Counted from the stretch's first letter, positions 23,401 to 58,159 are shown. The stretch is DNA of 64,000 nucleotides from Trissonchulus latispiculum (GCA_030248195.1 JASAND010013479.1:1-64000); one strand, 5' to 3'. The notes: a model not told the origin generated them from the letters alone. Translations and numbers: made by a program.

Positions 23401-24894
23401 GCCATTTTGAATAAAGTTTAGGGAAGTTGACGCAAAATTAACTATGGTACACGAATAAAAATAGTAAATTTCAACTAGCCAGTGAGCTGTTTGGAACTAA
23501 CGACTTGCTACAGCTGACTTATAGCTTACGACATCTTATAGGATTGTAACACAGAAGGCAATAACTAGTTTTATTTAGACACTTCAGCCAGCATTGGCAA
23601 ATCGCTAAGCAACGGCCAATAGCTTACTGCCAACCAACAGCAACGGGCAACCAGTATCCAACGGCCAGCCAATTGGCTGTTTATCGGCCAAAGGCCAACG
23701 GCCAACGGCCAATTGGCCAACTTCAAATACCGGCCAAGCCAAGCCAAGCCAAGCCAACCTGGGAGAATTTCGGCCAATCCCAAGACTACTGATAACGTCA
23801 AATGTTTTAGCCTTTATTTTTAGTCAAATATTTTTTATATCGTTAAAAAGAGCTCGTTCTACGCAACATACATAATGATATAAAAATTATTGCTGTGCGA
23901 CTTTCTTAGCTCAAGTTATAGTATTGAATTTGTCGAAAACGCCCGTTTTTAAAAAATGTAAGCGTTGTATGCTTACACGCTGAGAAGCCCCCCCCCCGAG
24001 ATGTCAGCCTTAATGTTTCGATCATCTCGCAAGCTTATTCTATTAGGAAGAGCTGAGTGTCTCACTCTCGGTATTATGAACTCTTGCTGCTATTGAAGTT
24101 ATTCTATGCTTCAGCGAACAACTTGGCTATGTATTTGTAATTATACTAGTTAGGTAAACTGAACCTATTCTTACGGATTTGTCTCGGTTTGCAAAATCGG
24201 AATAGATCATTTCAAATGTTACAAGTCGGCATAATCCAGTGTTGATCAACGTTACAACTCTACTGTGAGAATAAGGACCCTGGGCAGACCCGCCTGTAGT
24301 TAGCTGAATCGCAATCCCATTGGCTTGAGTAGCAACTACAATTTGTGTGATCAACAATGTCAGAGCAAATAGGCCATCTCCAGAAGCTATTCTGGATTTT
24401 CGGCGCCATTTTCTAAAGGATATTCTGGACCCCTTTACAATGTCATTCGCCAGATTTAATCTCATTATATGATCAGATATAAAATCGTATGCAAAAGCTA
24501 GCAGTATAGAGGCTGTTAGAGCGATATAGAGAGGCGCCCCCATCACCAAAGAACTGGTAAACGATGATTTGGTTATTTGTTGTTCAAATTTCATCAAAAA
24601 CACCACTTTCTCAACCGTTGCAGGCAAAGTTGGATGACTGTGTCCAGAGTACATCGGCGTGTATTGATCAGTTTGTGCCGAAATATCGATTTCACCGGTC
24701 CTTAGTGCACCCATCGATTTTTCGTAGTTGTCAAAAAGTAGAACTCGCAAATTGAACGTTTCTGATAATACAGTGTAAATTACCATAGCTTCTAAGCCTG
24801 GAAAGCAGGAGGTATTTTCCGGATAGGAAGGAAAACATGCTTCCACATATGGAGTAATTGGACTTGATCCAAGAGTCAGATTTTGTTTAGGCAT
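20440..24894 (-). CDS. Ionotropic glutamate-receptor-like channel subunit (IR-like)
   Basis: Exons 24894-24175, 21353-21185 and 20843-20440 (minus) join in phase to 430 residues. Residues ~12-110 form an S1-like ligand-binding half with a Cys pair (C20, C30) and GLEAMVIYTVL; TM1 is ~114-140; a second hydrophobic stretch ~174-197 (LFALTLLITQIVVATQANG) corresponds to the pore-lining helix; the S2 half includes DCYVIADFVSRRSLYDD and GLPYVYYYRRTLPS; TM3 is ~365-385. This order is that of small nematode ionotropic-receptor-like proteins and of iGluRs lacking the amino-terminal domain. It would act as a plasma-membrane ligand-gated cation channel subunit; ligand unknown. The ATG at 24894 is not followed by a signal peptide and has a stop just upstream in frame without an acceptor between, so an upstream leader exon may be missing. 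Intron 1 hosts a hAT-like repeat. Confidence 0.75.
21538..22968. mobile_element. hAT-like non-autonomous element with CCGATCC repeats
   Basis: Inverted ends TAGTGATGTGGATCG (left) and CGATCCACATCCCTA (right), each followed by dense CCGATCC/GGATCGG units. Flanks GTGCGTTG and GCACATTG are partly alike but not a clean 8-bp duplication. It lies in intron 1 of the ionotropic-receptor gene. A diverged copy is at 57554-60000. Its interior includes a pair of TGCGATTT-containing inverted arms (about 22265-22575). No transposase. Confidence 0.65.
22969..23790. repeat. TTGGCCAA-rich repeat, inverted arms
   Basis: Both ends (22975-23040 and 23600-23765) are rich in GGCCAA / TTGGCC words, including AGCCAAGCCAAGCCAAGCC near 23740, in opposite orientation, around an AT-rich centre. 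Probably another non-autonomous element in the receptor intron; I could not fix a target duplication. Confidence 0.45.
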
Positions 24895-25763
24895 TTCAGA
24901 TTATTTTAAATATTGTACTAGGCAAAGGCTAGGCTAGGTTTAGTTAGCATTAACAAAATCGTAAAACACACATATTTCACATTAAATCCACAAAATGTAA
25001 AGACAAGGAATTTTCGCTAGAGAGCAATGAAAATCATAATTTATGAGTTTCTGAATAAGCACGGAAGGATTTGCGCTTGAGGATAAAGTTCTATTGAAAA
25101 ACCTCAATCTAAGGGTTTTTTCTCTTTATATTTTATTGATAAAATAATAAGCAGAATTTGGCTTGGCAGGAGGTATATAGCTGGTTTCCAATCCGTCATA
25201 AAATTTTAAATACATGTGCAATGGGTAAGGTAAGACTGATGAGGTTTGTATATCATGGAGCTGTCACGCTTCTACAAAAACGGAGGGGCAGCCCCTCCGA
25301 GCATACGCTGTGCTCAGTATATATCTGTTCGCCTGATAGTTTACTTCGCTTGCCATTCTTGCAGAACTTGTATGATGTTCAGATAACATTACATCATGTC
25401 CAGATTTCATAACAGATGTCCAAAAATGATAACTCTACCTGTACCTACAATACAGGGTGCTTGGAAGAGGAGGTTGAGGGATTTTAACCCCCAGATCTGG
25501 AGATTACCCCCAGATCTGGAGATTACCCCCAGAGGGCTCTCTCGCCCTTCAGAATCCGGGGTTTTCCGTCTTTTGGGCAAAATACCTGAAAAATTCGGTA
25601 TAAATTATATTTAATTAGATTTTACAGTGCAATGGACATGATGAATATATATTTATATTACAACAGTAATAAAAGAACGTGCACAAAATGATCAGATTCC
25701 AATGTCTGGTAAAACACTGTGGAGCACCAGATACTATAGAATTGTAAAGGCACATAGTCAGCC
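24895..25763. other. Intergenic region, no gene seen
   Basis: Region between the ionotropic-receptor start and the SOD-like stop. It has a tandem duplication of ACCCCCAGATCTGGAGATT at ~25485-25520 and a short GC-rich inverted pair (GGAGGGGCAGCCCCTCC, 25283-25299). Otherwise AT-rich and without a convincing open frame; any signal-peptide exon for the receptor would be expected here. Confidence 0.4.
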
Positions 25764-27828
25764 TCAGCGACGCCCTAAACCATAAAGAGCATTCTCTGAT
25801 CCTGACTGTTCCATCCAAGCTTCTTCTTCTACTATGCCAATAACAGCGCAAGCAATAATGTTGGGACGGTTACTGATTCCTATAGCACGCCCAATGATTG
25901 AATTGAACAGAAGGAACGGATCTCTGAGTGTAATAGTATCCGTGGAGAAAGCAGCCCATGCCATTGACGGCAGATCCACAGTAAAAGAACCTGTTAAATA
26001 AGAACACAAAATATGAAAACTGCACTAGTAAATAAAATTTGGACTGAACAAAAGTGGTTATATTCCCATAAGCTTAAAAGCTGAACTTCAATAGGGATGA
26101 ACCTGAGAGATTGAGAATACAATTGAAGCGAGAACGCCTTATTCTGTTATGGTGCTGGTTCGGTTCGCGGGTTCTTGTCTTTAAAAGCGCAGTTCATTCA
26201 ATTTGTACAATATCATCACTTAACCTAAGCAACATTTCAGAACAATCCCGGCTAAAAATTTGAGTTTTTGAGAAACTAGATTTAATCCGCCAAAACGTTT
26301 TCTACAGTTAGCCTACACAGTCAAACTTATAGCAAGAGTTACATAATGATAAGAGTATCACAAGCCTAACACTCTATGCAGTGAAGGCCAAAACTATGAT
26401 ATGCCCGCTATCGGCTGACCCCCCCACGAATTGACCCCCTCTCACACCGCCCCTATATGGGTACATAGTCCCAAACGTGGTTCACTCACTCGCTTAGCAT
26501 GTTTTTTACATGCAAGTGTTAAACATACACGCTTAAACCCCCTCCCCAAATTGGGCAGCTATCACTTTCAACGTGTAATTATGCAAAGCAGTGAGTGACC
26601 CCCGTTTGGACCACGTTCCCATATAGGGGCGGTGTGAGAGGGGGTCAATTCGTGGGGGGGGGGTCAGCCGATAGCGCGCATAGCATAGTTTTGGCCTTCA
26701 CTGCATCTCACTAAGATCTACAACTTTGCTCTTGACAGTATTGTTCGATTCCTTACGGTTTAAGAGATAACAAAGGAAATTTATTTTCGATGTCCAAAAA
26801 GAAGTTTTTCAAAAATCAAGTAATAGGCCTACATGATTTCGACAGCATCACACCAACATCACTGATCCGTCAGTCTAGTATGTCCATATTTGTATCCCTC
26901 TAAGACATGTTCATGTTATGCTAAACGAAGAGCTCCCTGCGGTAACTCTGTCTAACCACTGCACCAAAAATGTGAAATTTTGAAAATGGCTAGTGGATTG
27001 TTTTGAATACGGACTTTCTCAATTTTTGCAAGCAATTCAAAAGCTGCTTTAACACACGCACTTTTGGGACAATTGCAGAGGGTTATTTTTCAAGGTTTTG
27101 TGTTTGGTAATTTTGTTCGGGAAAAAGAAGCGTTAAAATTTTTCTCAAGGTATTAAGCTTGTTTAAACAACTAAACAATTTCAGAAAAATACTCCTCGGG
27201 AAGACGTTTCTTTTGAAGCTGGAACTGAACACTTTTCTTTAGCTTCCCTACTCTTTAGCTTTCAAAAAATTGTTTTTATGTTATCCTATGTCCAAGCCAA
27301 GCTGTAAAATTGCGACAGCTTCTATTTATTCATTTGTAATTAGCACATTCAAAGCTTTAAAATGATATAAAAATTATCGTTGAACTCCAAGAATTGAGCA
27401 AATTATAGTTTTTCAAAGTTTGTGCAAATACCTGAATCAGCGCCTAAAAGTATGCACTGTTCCTGCCGACTGCCGTCTTGGTCCTACACTATTTTCGCAT
27501 TTGTGATAAAACTAATGTCCAAGAAAATGTATATGGAACATGAATTCGTTAACAAGATCGGTTTGATTAATAAAAATTGTTAGAAACCAGCAATAAGGAA
27601 ACAAACCAGCATTAAATTGTGGTAAGCCGGCTCTACCACATTCAATGTCTTCAAACGGGTTATCGTCTCCGTATTCGTATATTAGAATATCGTAGTCTCC
27701 AGGAGATAGTGCTCCGCCTTCCAGCATTACTTCAACGCGTACCGGAGCTCCTTCCTCATAGGGTTGGGTGAACGAAATTGTTCCCCTGACTCCTTCAGTG
27801 AATACAGCCAAGAGTTTGGTAGGAACAA
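25764..27828 (-). CDS. Cu/Zn superoxide dismutase-like protein lacking copper ligands
   Basis: Two minus-strand exons, 27828-27607 and 25990-25764, join in phase 1. The first encodes GVRGTISFTQ, PVRVEVMLEGGALSPGDY and ILIYEYGDDNPFEDIECG, matching the SOD start (GVKGTVHFEQ...GLTPGLHGFHIHEFGD). The second encodes DPFLLFNSIIGRAIGI and ACAVIGIVE, matching HSIIGRTLVV...ACGVIG, and ends in TGA. In the first exon the FHIHEFGD copper histidines are ILIYEYGD, and the GPHFNP histidine is GLPQFN; the zinc-loop segment is missing at the splice junction. So the beta-barrel is recognisable but it should not dismutate superoxide. An upstream exon (probably with a signal peptide) is missing. The 1.6-kb intron holds a foldback MITE. 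A non-catalytic SOD-fold extracellular protein is the best guess. Confidence 0.6.
26376..26706. mobile_element. Foldback MITE with ~130-bp inverted arms
   Basis: Arms read ATGCAGTGAAGGCCAAAAC inward from the left and are mirrored at the right end (GGCCTTCACTGCAT). Both arms carry CGGCTGACCCCCCC, ACGAATTGACCCCCTCTCAC and CGCCCCTATATGGG. Non-coding; lies in the intron of the SOD-like gene. Target duplication not resolved. Confidence 0.7.
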
Positions 27829-28800
27829 CTGAAATTAGAAATAGAGCAAAGAAGCTTACTTAGCTTACTTCTTGTACTCGTCAAATGCACTACAGTTATT
27901 AATCAAACTACACGAATTTGCTAAAGATTGGTGCAGAATCCTTTAGTATATATATACATTGGTGCTTAAAAAGAAAGGAAATAGTACTACAGATCAAAGC
28001 TCAGTTTGCTAGGAAACGTAAAGCAAACAATAAATTAAACGCTGAATTCTAGAATCGTGGCTTCAGCGCAACCAATCAAGTTTATATTAAACTTGAGATA
28101 ACTAAGTAAATGACAATTATATATTACTTCCAGCATATCCCTGAACACTTGGAATTGAAGGAAATACGTCTAAGGGAAATCCGTGGTCAGAGATATGATG
28201 AGAATTTGACGGAGGATAGAGCGAAAAACAATTGCAAAATAATTGCAGAAATAGGAATACGTGTTCAATATATGTCCCCATTGCAAACAGGAAAGAAATA
28301 TACAGCGGAATACAGTCAGTTGCGTAGTTTTACTGTGCAAAGATTCCAAAAGAGGCCTACTTAAATTGTGTAAAATTGAATAACTTGGGCTGATTTTTCT
28401 ATTTAATTAGTGCCTGTACTGGGAACTTCATTTCTTGCAACTAAACGCTCAAATCTAAGAACTTTTTAAGAACACAGTATTTATGCACACATGTTGCGTG
28501 TTGTTGACCACAAAAATCAAACATAATTGATATATAAATGTTTTGGCAAGTTCTTGCCAGAATCCTACAACATAGTCGGGATGGAAAATCGCAAATACGT
28601 TACAGCTCCCTGATCGAAACAAAGATTGGTATACCAAGCGTATGACTGACAACTGACTACATCAGACTCATTCTTAGAACATGCTCAAATTCGAACCACC
28701 AGTTGTTATTCTGCTGCTATATTTATTCGCTGTTTATACAACTTCACACATTTTCAACAGACGAACTACACAACAATATAATATAATATAATACAATGTT
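27829..28800. other. Region between SOD-like gene and reductase; possible plus-strand exon
   Basis: A plus-strand frame at about 28133-28363 follows a TTCCAG acceptor-like site and begins HIPEHLELKEIRLREIRG, ending TAA at 28362-28364. It has no recognisable domain, and no partner exon was found, so I do not call it. Leader exons of the SOD-like gene should lie here on the minus strand but I could not identify them. Confidence 0.25.
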
Positions 28801-50982
<22,182 letters not shown>

Positions 50983-52734
50983 CTCTTCTTAAACTCAAAT
51001 GCAAGGTAGTATACGCTAGCACAGGTGGACAAGGGGAGGGAAAGGGGGAAATTTCCCCCCCTCGGCGAAGTCGTCCACAAGGGGTCGCAAAATTGCTTCC
51101 ACAAGGGGTAAGCAAATTGGCCACAAGGGGTAAGAAAACTGCCCAAAAAATAGGTTTTACGACTAAATTTCCCAAAAATTTTCCGGCTTCGCCGGAGTTT
51201 TTCATTAAAAATCACTATTTTTGGCTAAAAAATGTCCGAAAAACGTTGCTTAAGCTAAAGAATCGCTGTTTTTAATTACAACGACAAAAAAACGCTTAAA
51301 ATCGCTTTTAAAAGTACGCTTGAGAAATATCGCTCTCACAAGGGGTACCCAAATTTGCTTCCACAAGTGTCAGTGAAATTTGACCTCCCGTTCAGGTATG
51401 TAAGCTAGTTAGTTAATATAGTAAGTACATTAAAATTAAGCTATGGTAAAGGCCTTATTCAATAATAACCCCTTCGTTAACACATGTTACCTCTTCGTTA
51501 CCACATGTAAAAAATGACAATGTGCAATCGAATGTGCACTCATGGTTTCCTAGATGCGCCATTATCAAGTTCAATGGCCGGTGAATAAACTCCTGAGTCT
51601 GTTGACCTGTTGAAGGTTAATAATTTGAAGAAGACGAATGCTTAGCTTAACACGTCGTTTTGCCAAAACTCAAGAAAACAACCATTAGGTGCTAAAGGAA
51701 GTTTTCCCAGCAGATCAGCTGTTGCGTCCAGACAAATATTATCCCCCAGGCCCCATTTGAGAAAAATTTAAACTGCATATGAACCTGAGGCTTGTATGTC
51801 TGGTATGGAAACTTTTCCGGAATGAGAGGGCTTGTACTATATGCATAAATTCACGTAATTTATGGCAAATTTAAGGTTACTATTAGTAGTAGACATGAGC
51901 GATGTTTTAATAATTTACAGCAAAATCTAGAATTATTACAAAATTGTTAAAATTTTTGTCGAAGACTTTTAAGTAAACAATTTTTTAAATTTTAGCGTAA
52001 AAACCTATTTTTTGGCCTTTCGTGTTACCCTTTATTCCAATATTTCTAACTCATTCTCCCTGATGGTACTCGGTACAATGGGTCTTAACTATTCGGCCAA
52101 CTCGACACAGTTGGATTTGTGTTTCGAGTACTATAACAATCAGCCATCAGTACATCAGAAGAAGTTTGCAACATAAAACTAAAAGGAAGTGATGCACGAC
52201 CTGAAATTTGTTTTCACAATGCAAGCTTATCGACGATGTTTCGATTAACTACGGTGCCAAAAGTGAAAGCCAAGTAGGCTCATCAGCCTAGAACGAACAA
52301 TGATGGGCCAGTATTACCCAAAGAAATCTCAAGTTTGAAATCTAATTTGCACAAATTTAGAGCATTCAGTCTTGTGGTTGACTGGTGGTTGACTTAAAAA
52401 AGTTCCGCTAATTTAATTTCGTGTTCGAGAGCCAACAAGCATCGTTAAAGTTTAAGACTAAAAGTGTAAGTTAGCATCTACGTTGTGATTGCTGTGGGCA
52501 CGAGATTAACAAAGTCAAGGAGGTATGTAGCGTTTGAAAACCGCCGCCAGTTAGCAGCTTTGTGCCTTAGGCCGCTTGCTTGGACTAGACTTTGGAACAA
52601 CCAACAGTATTCTCATCAACGGAAAGTGCATCATCGGCATGTGTAATTATCTAAAATACTCGCTTGGTCATACTTTTTTGATGTAGGATAAATCGTGTAA
52701 GATCCTATATAAGTGTGAAAGGTTGACATCAGTA
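50983..52734. other. Upstream of the reductase; CACAAGGGG repeats, no gene
   Basis: The reductase ATG (50982) is preceded by AGAAGAG, with no clear promoter. 51040-51370 has five CCACAAGGGG(T) repeats and may be a small mobile element. 51400-52730 is AT-rich; I see no convincing exon. Confidence 0.4.
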
Positions 52735-53403
52735 GGGCGTTTCACAAAGGGCTCCTAAATCTAGCTCCTAAGTCCCTCTTATCTTATCTCTTATGAGCAG
52801 TTTACGAGCAATTTATGAGCGGCTCCTAAACTGTTTCACAAAGCTCCTCAAACTGCTCCTAGACTTTCGCTCATAACCACCTCTTAGCACCTTTCTCTTA
52901 ACTTTCTAAAGCACCTTCACGCTGGGAACTCATGAGGTGTGCTGGAAAAATTAAGAAACTTGCAAGTTAAAATGGCTTTATATTATATTCACCTAATAAA
53001 TTCTCATGATAAATAGGTCATTTTAGACCATTCTCAAATTTAAATGCAAAGATAAAATAAAATTAACTTGTTTGTTATTTGACAAAAGTAACGACGAAAT
53101 TCCATGTATTTACTATTATATATTTATACGATATATTCAGCAGTTGAAGCTCATAAACTGACTAACAAAATTTTCTGGAGGAATATGTATAATATATTGC
53201 ACCGTTGTCTTGTCTTGGCTAAATGTTTCAACAATTAGCACTTGACAGAGCTTTATGAGCCCGATTTTGGGCTCCTAATTTTAAGAACCGATTTAGGAGG
53301 TCTCTTAGTTTAGGAGCTCTTCGTGAAACACTATTCTCCTAACTTTTCTCATAAGTCATAAATTTTATAGCTCTTAGCGTTATGAGCCCTTTGTGAAACG
53401 CCC
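52735..53403. mobile_element. MITE with GGGCGTTTCACAAAG ends
   Basis: Left end GGGCGTTTCACAAAGGGCTC and right end GAGCCCTTTGTGAAACGCCC are perfect inverted repeats. Sub-terminal GCTCCTAA / TTAGGAGC words repeat many times in both arms. Non-coding, 669 bp. A related element with GTTTCACGAAGCGC starts at ~54418. Confidence 0.75.
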
Positions 53404-53432
53404 CACAGGATCCGAAAGATGTGAAGAAAAGT

Positions 53433-53507
53433 GTCCAGGGCGGGGATCGAACCGCCGAGCTTTGGTTTAAGAGTAGAACGCTCTACCACTAAGCAACATC
53501 CCCGGAC
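53433..53507 (-). tRNA. tRNA-Lys-like sequence, probably decayed or a SINE head
   Basis: On the minus strand a 7-bp acceptor stem GTCCGGG/CCTGGAC, a D-arm-like GCTTAGTGGTAGAGC (A box), a loop CTCTTAA with anticodon CTT as in tRNA-Lys, and a B box GGTTCGATCCCC are visible. The anticodon stem does not pair, the T arm pairs only with an 8-nt loop, and there are six rather than two bases before the D stem. It is most likely a tRNA pseudogene or tRNA-derived SINE head. Confidence 0.4.
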
Positions 53508-53659
53508 AAGGAGACTAGATTATTATGTTGATTTCAACCTTTCTGGGTTGCTGATATTTAACATAAGGAATAGGCGGATGATAAATATAAAGGCTCTCTA
53601 CAGCAAAACAGCAAAGCATTTGAGATATTTGACGCTGCTTTTGCAGTAAAGGCTTGTGA

Positions 53660-55115
53660 AATGAATAACTAACAGAGCTATGAAACTATTGCCGTCTTTT
53701 GGCGCAGAATGGAGTCAGCTTAGTAAACTAATAGCAAGAGTCCATGGTGTTCTTCTATACATTAGAAGAAGAGTAAGCCACTAGAAGGCTACCCTTCTTG
53801 GCATTGGTACTCTCATGGTACTCTCCGACCACAATGCGCGAATGTTCCCCCGTTTTGAGGGGGGGGCCGACAGGTATACTTGGTGGGGGTAGCCAAAAGT
53901 GGTCCCCGTTTGGGGGGGGGGAGGTCGCTCAAGTAGGCTATGTTTGGCTCATTCTGATTGGCTATTGGCACCCTCCAAAGGGGGCCCTTTTTGGAAATAA
54001 GCTATAACTACTGTAATCCTTTGCTAGACCCTCCCCCCAAACGGAGGGTGGGTTTCAGCAATCTCATTGGCTGTTGGCTACGCCCCCCCTCCACCAAACG
54101 GGGCCTCTTTTTGGCTACCCCCCCCCCCCCCCAAACGGAGGAGGGGTATGCGCTGTCGATTTGGTCGACCCCCCCCCCTCCAAACGGCCCATGTCAAGAT
54201 AAAAGTTAGAACCTCCAGAACCCCCATCAGAAACAAGGTTCTCAAATTTTTTTCATGCGTTTGTATCCAGGACTTTGAGTTGTACGTGACTATGTTGCGG
54301 ATCCTTTCCTTCAGCAGGCACTTCAGCAGACATGATATGTTCGTAATATGTATGTATCGCCGCAGTCATCAAATTTGTAGCATAGAACCGGGTGTGCTGG
54401 GGGGGTCCTCCTGGGCCCCGTTTCACGAAGCGCCTATAGCGCTATAAGCTTATAAAAAGTGTCAATTTTACAAGCTTATAAATTTTACCGTTTCACGAAA
54501 GTCTTGTAAGTTTAGATTTCTTATAAGTTTTATAAGCAGGAGGGACCACTTATAAAGCGCTTGTAACTGAAAATCCTTCATATTTTCACTGCTCAGCATA
54601 AGTCAATGGGCACAGGACATGCTCTACGTTGACTTTTAAGTTCCCCCAAACGTCTGAACTAAATAAATTTGAATTATATAAAATAAATAAAATTAGTTGA
54701 TTTATGAACTGGCTTTTTTCATAAATTGGACTGAAAATTGTGTGTATGCTATCTACATCCAAACCACAATATGGGTATCAATAAAGCTTACGAAAAGAAG
54801 AACGAGTTCACCCAAGATCTAAGTCCAAACAACGCACACATTTTTCAGTATACCTGGACTCCTGATCCCTCTGAACAATGCTTCAAGAGAAACAAGTGGT
54901 GGGTTACAACGCATCAAAAAGTGACTTTTATCTTAACACGGACCCCCCCCCCAAACGGGGGAACACTCGCGCATTGTGGTCGGAGCACTGTTACGCAATG
55001 CCAAGAAGAGGAGCCTTCTAGTGGCTTACTCTTCTTCTTAATAATAGTGCAATTATGCACTCTTGCTAATAGTTTTCGGCCAAACAGAATAGCCAAAACT
55101 TCAGAAGATTAGTCT
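53660..55115. mobile_element. Foldback element with C-rich subterminal repeats
   Basis: GAAGAGTAAGCCACTAGAAG, CTTCTTGGCATTG, CTCCGACCACAATGCGCGA and TGTTCCCCCGTTT at ~53768-53860 are mirrored at ~54950-55045. The arms contain CCCCCCAAACG / CGTTTGGGGGG blocks (53850-54185 and 54941-54962). Inside is a second inverted-repeat sequence that begins CCCCGTTTCACGAAGCGC (54417). No transposase. Confidence 0.65.
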
Positions 55116-57553
55116 TGCACTGATCGGTAGGTCAGCCAGCAACACTTGTGCGAGTGCCACCTCGTTTCCTAGCGAAAAAAAAGATTAATATATAGTAATG
55201 ATAATGACAATGTTTGCAATGAACAACGTTCTCCCTTTTGTTTGCCTGCTCGAGCACGTATGAACAGTAGGTAAGTAAAAACTGATTGAACAAACAGCTA
55301 CTGAAATCGTTGTAGGTGGTTGAAAAATACTAGCTAGCTTCCTACAGCATTATTCACTTTAAATGATATTTTAAAACACATAGTACAAGCATAAAGGAAC
55401 GGCTTGAAGGAAAGGAACTGCTGTGGACTATGGATGTATATAAAAAATATCACAGAAACATTGAAACCTATTTAATGGCAGTCAAATATTAGCTCATACG
55501 GAAGAATTATCAGAAATATACCGCTCAGATTTTACTGCTATCAGTTTTCAGCCTTCTAACGTACATATACATGAATTTGCTGATAGAAACAAAATGATAA
55601 CGGCCGTGCTAAAAGGTTAACGTTAAGATTTATGTTCCATGTTTACTGGCAGCAACTTACAGCGACCAGTTTACTAATGGAAGAAGCTTATGTTTGGAAT
55701 ACAACTACACTATATGGTATACAAGTGTTAACCACGGATTTATATACGTAGCTACTGTGTCGCAGGCAGGAAGTTGGAGTGTATGGTGGGTGACTTTTCA
55801 CAGCATAAATACCGAAGCGATCCAACGCTAAATTTTTATAAAAGATTGCAGCTTATGTTATCCACTTTAATGGGTAAATCAATGATTTCACGTCTCAGAA
55901 CAAAATATGGGGAAACGCTTAAGAGAAACTAACTTCCACGTTCGGTATAAGCTAATAAACGATATTAATATTTAAGAAGGGCCATTGAGAATAGAAAAGA
56001 CACTTACCTTGCACAAGGAAAATACAAAGACGTGTTCATGTACAGTGTTCAGTGGAAACTTGAGCAATTGTTTCTTTTTCCATTCCTTTTTATACTCTAT
56101 ACCGTCAAGCTGATTTGTCCATAGACGCCCAATGCAGTGCGCAGACAAAATGCACTGATTTCTAAATTCTCAGCAATGCACTAATGCCTACGCAACGCTT
56201 GACCTCTAATTGGCACCGGTCTCACACCATCCGTTGCATGATGAAAATACAAAATGTTATTAAAGTAAATTAGTCTTTCTGAAAATACAGAATAGCTGCA
56301 CAATTACCAATATTAGGCCATGTTTTCATTTCATTATCATTTCTCTTGTATGTTTCAATTAAACTAAATTCGTAATGAAAGAGCACCAGGATTCTGCACA
56401 CTTGGATGGAACTTTCTGATGTTGAATATATTGCAATTACAATAAACACGGCTTTCTGTAGTTTCCTGAAAATTTTTGCATTAAGAAGATATTAGTCTCT
56501 TCCGCCGTTAGAACTTCTTGAACTGAACCCATAACGTCCGGTCTTAACGTCCGGAACTTAACTAAAAGCGAATCCACTGTCCCCCGATCCTACCACCACC
56601 ACCACCACCTGAGCTAAGACCCTTAGGATTCGATTGAATCGAAATGTTACAGGAAAAACTCCTAATGTTCGGTGTCCGACATTACTTGCTATCGAATTGT
56701 AGTAGCACTTACTGTCGCGAAATTCAGACTGAAATAATCCAGCTTTCATTTCTGACTGTCTACAGCAAATATGTCTAATAAATTTTGCAACTGACGCCGC
56801 AGAGGGTGCGCAAATAAATCCACGTAGGTGATATAAAAAATACATTTTTTGTTTATTTGTTAAATTAATTGAACTACACTTACGTAATGTGATAAAACAT
56901 GATTAGTTTGTTTTTATTTGAACAGTTTTATGGTTTGCATTTGAACCCCCTCCGGTTGAAATTTTAATAGCCAACCATTAGTCAACTTTAATGTATTAAA
57001 GCGGAAAAAGGTGATGTTAGATTTCGAAGAAGCCGTACTTGTCCTTAAATAGTGACTGAAGTGGGCACAAAAGTTGGATATTTACATTATGAATTGTACA
57101 CTTTTCAAGTGATCAAGTTTCGTCTTTCTGTAACGCCCCTGTATTAACATGTATACTCTTGGACTTATGGCGAACGTCACACAATATATTCGACAAAACA
57201 GAAAAGTCTTTACACTTCTGCAAAACCTTACTTAGCTAAACAAGCTTTGGATGACCGACCAATTTCATTTGTAGGGAGAAGAAAACCAAAATTCATTAAG
57301 GACAACTGAAAAAGTCGATCTCTGAAGTAAGAGAATAATGCAACTGGTAGAAAACTCTCAAAGCAAGCATATATACATTACACATACACACATTAATAGT
57401 TCATACATTAACGTTCTGCTGTTATGTGATGCGGTGTTCCATTTCATAGCCTCAGTCCCTACTTGCCGAGATCGAGATCCTAAGCCAGATTCAAGGCCCG
57501 ATTGGGGATTTTCCCGCGATCGGATGCATTTCTTGGACAATAGCAAAAAAATG
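55116..57553. other. Gene-poor AT-rich region
   Basis: No exon, RNA gene or clear transposon recognised in about 2.4 kb. A minus-strand frame at 56558-56845 with a run of valines encoded by a CCA/CAC microsatellite (56587-56607) has no recognisable domain and is not called. Confidence 0.4.
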
Positions 57554-58159
57554 ATGTGGGTCGGATCGGATCGGCAGCTTAAAATTTAACCGATCCGATC
57601 CAGCAAAATTATTTGTCGATCCGATCCGATCCGAATTATCTTATTAAAAAGATAAGTGAAACTGGCTTTAAAGTCGGGTTTTGTATTGTCAAGCACATCC
57701 ACAATAGCTTCACTTTCACTGAAATTTCATTTTATCATTCGCAAACGCAAACGCATATATAATTTTTACAAAATTATAGGAGATTATGCAAAAAGTAAAA
57801 TTACTATAAATAGTTAGCCAGCCGATCATCGTGGCTACAGCACAAAATTGAAATTACCAAAATACAACATGACGAACTTCAAGCTACAAAAATACAAATT
57901 TAACATTGCTAATTTTAGATAATACAAATTTAGCAAAACAGTGAAAACTATAATTAATTTTGAGAATTAATTTCAAATTGGAGCAAAAGTTATTAACTGA
58001 TATTGTTGCAGGCACCGAAACTTTTTGGATCGCCGACAACAAATCTTAAGCTTGAACTATCCAGCTAAATGGGCTGTTATAAACTCTTAAAAACATTGAG
58101 GAAAGTAAATTTTATATATATATATATATATATATATGTTACGGACCATGTGTATAATT

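Noticed and set aside
26376..26706. Foldback sequence as a microRNA precursor
   Set aside because: Arms of ~130 bp with C/G runs fit a MITE; length and lack of a defined short hairpin do not fit a miRNA gene.
56558..56845. 95-codon minus-strand frame as a host gene
   Set aside because: No recognisable domain; part of it is a simple CCA/CAC repeat.
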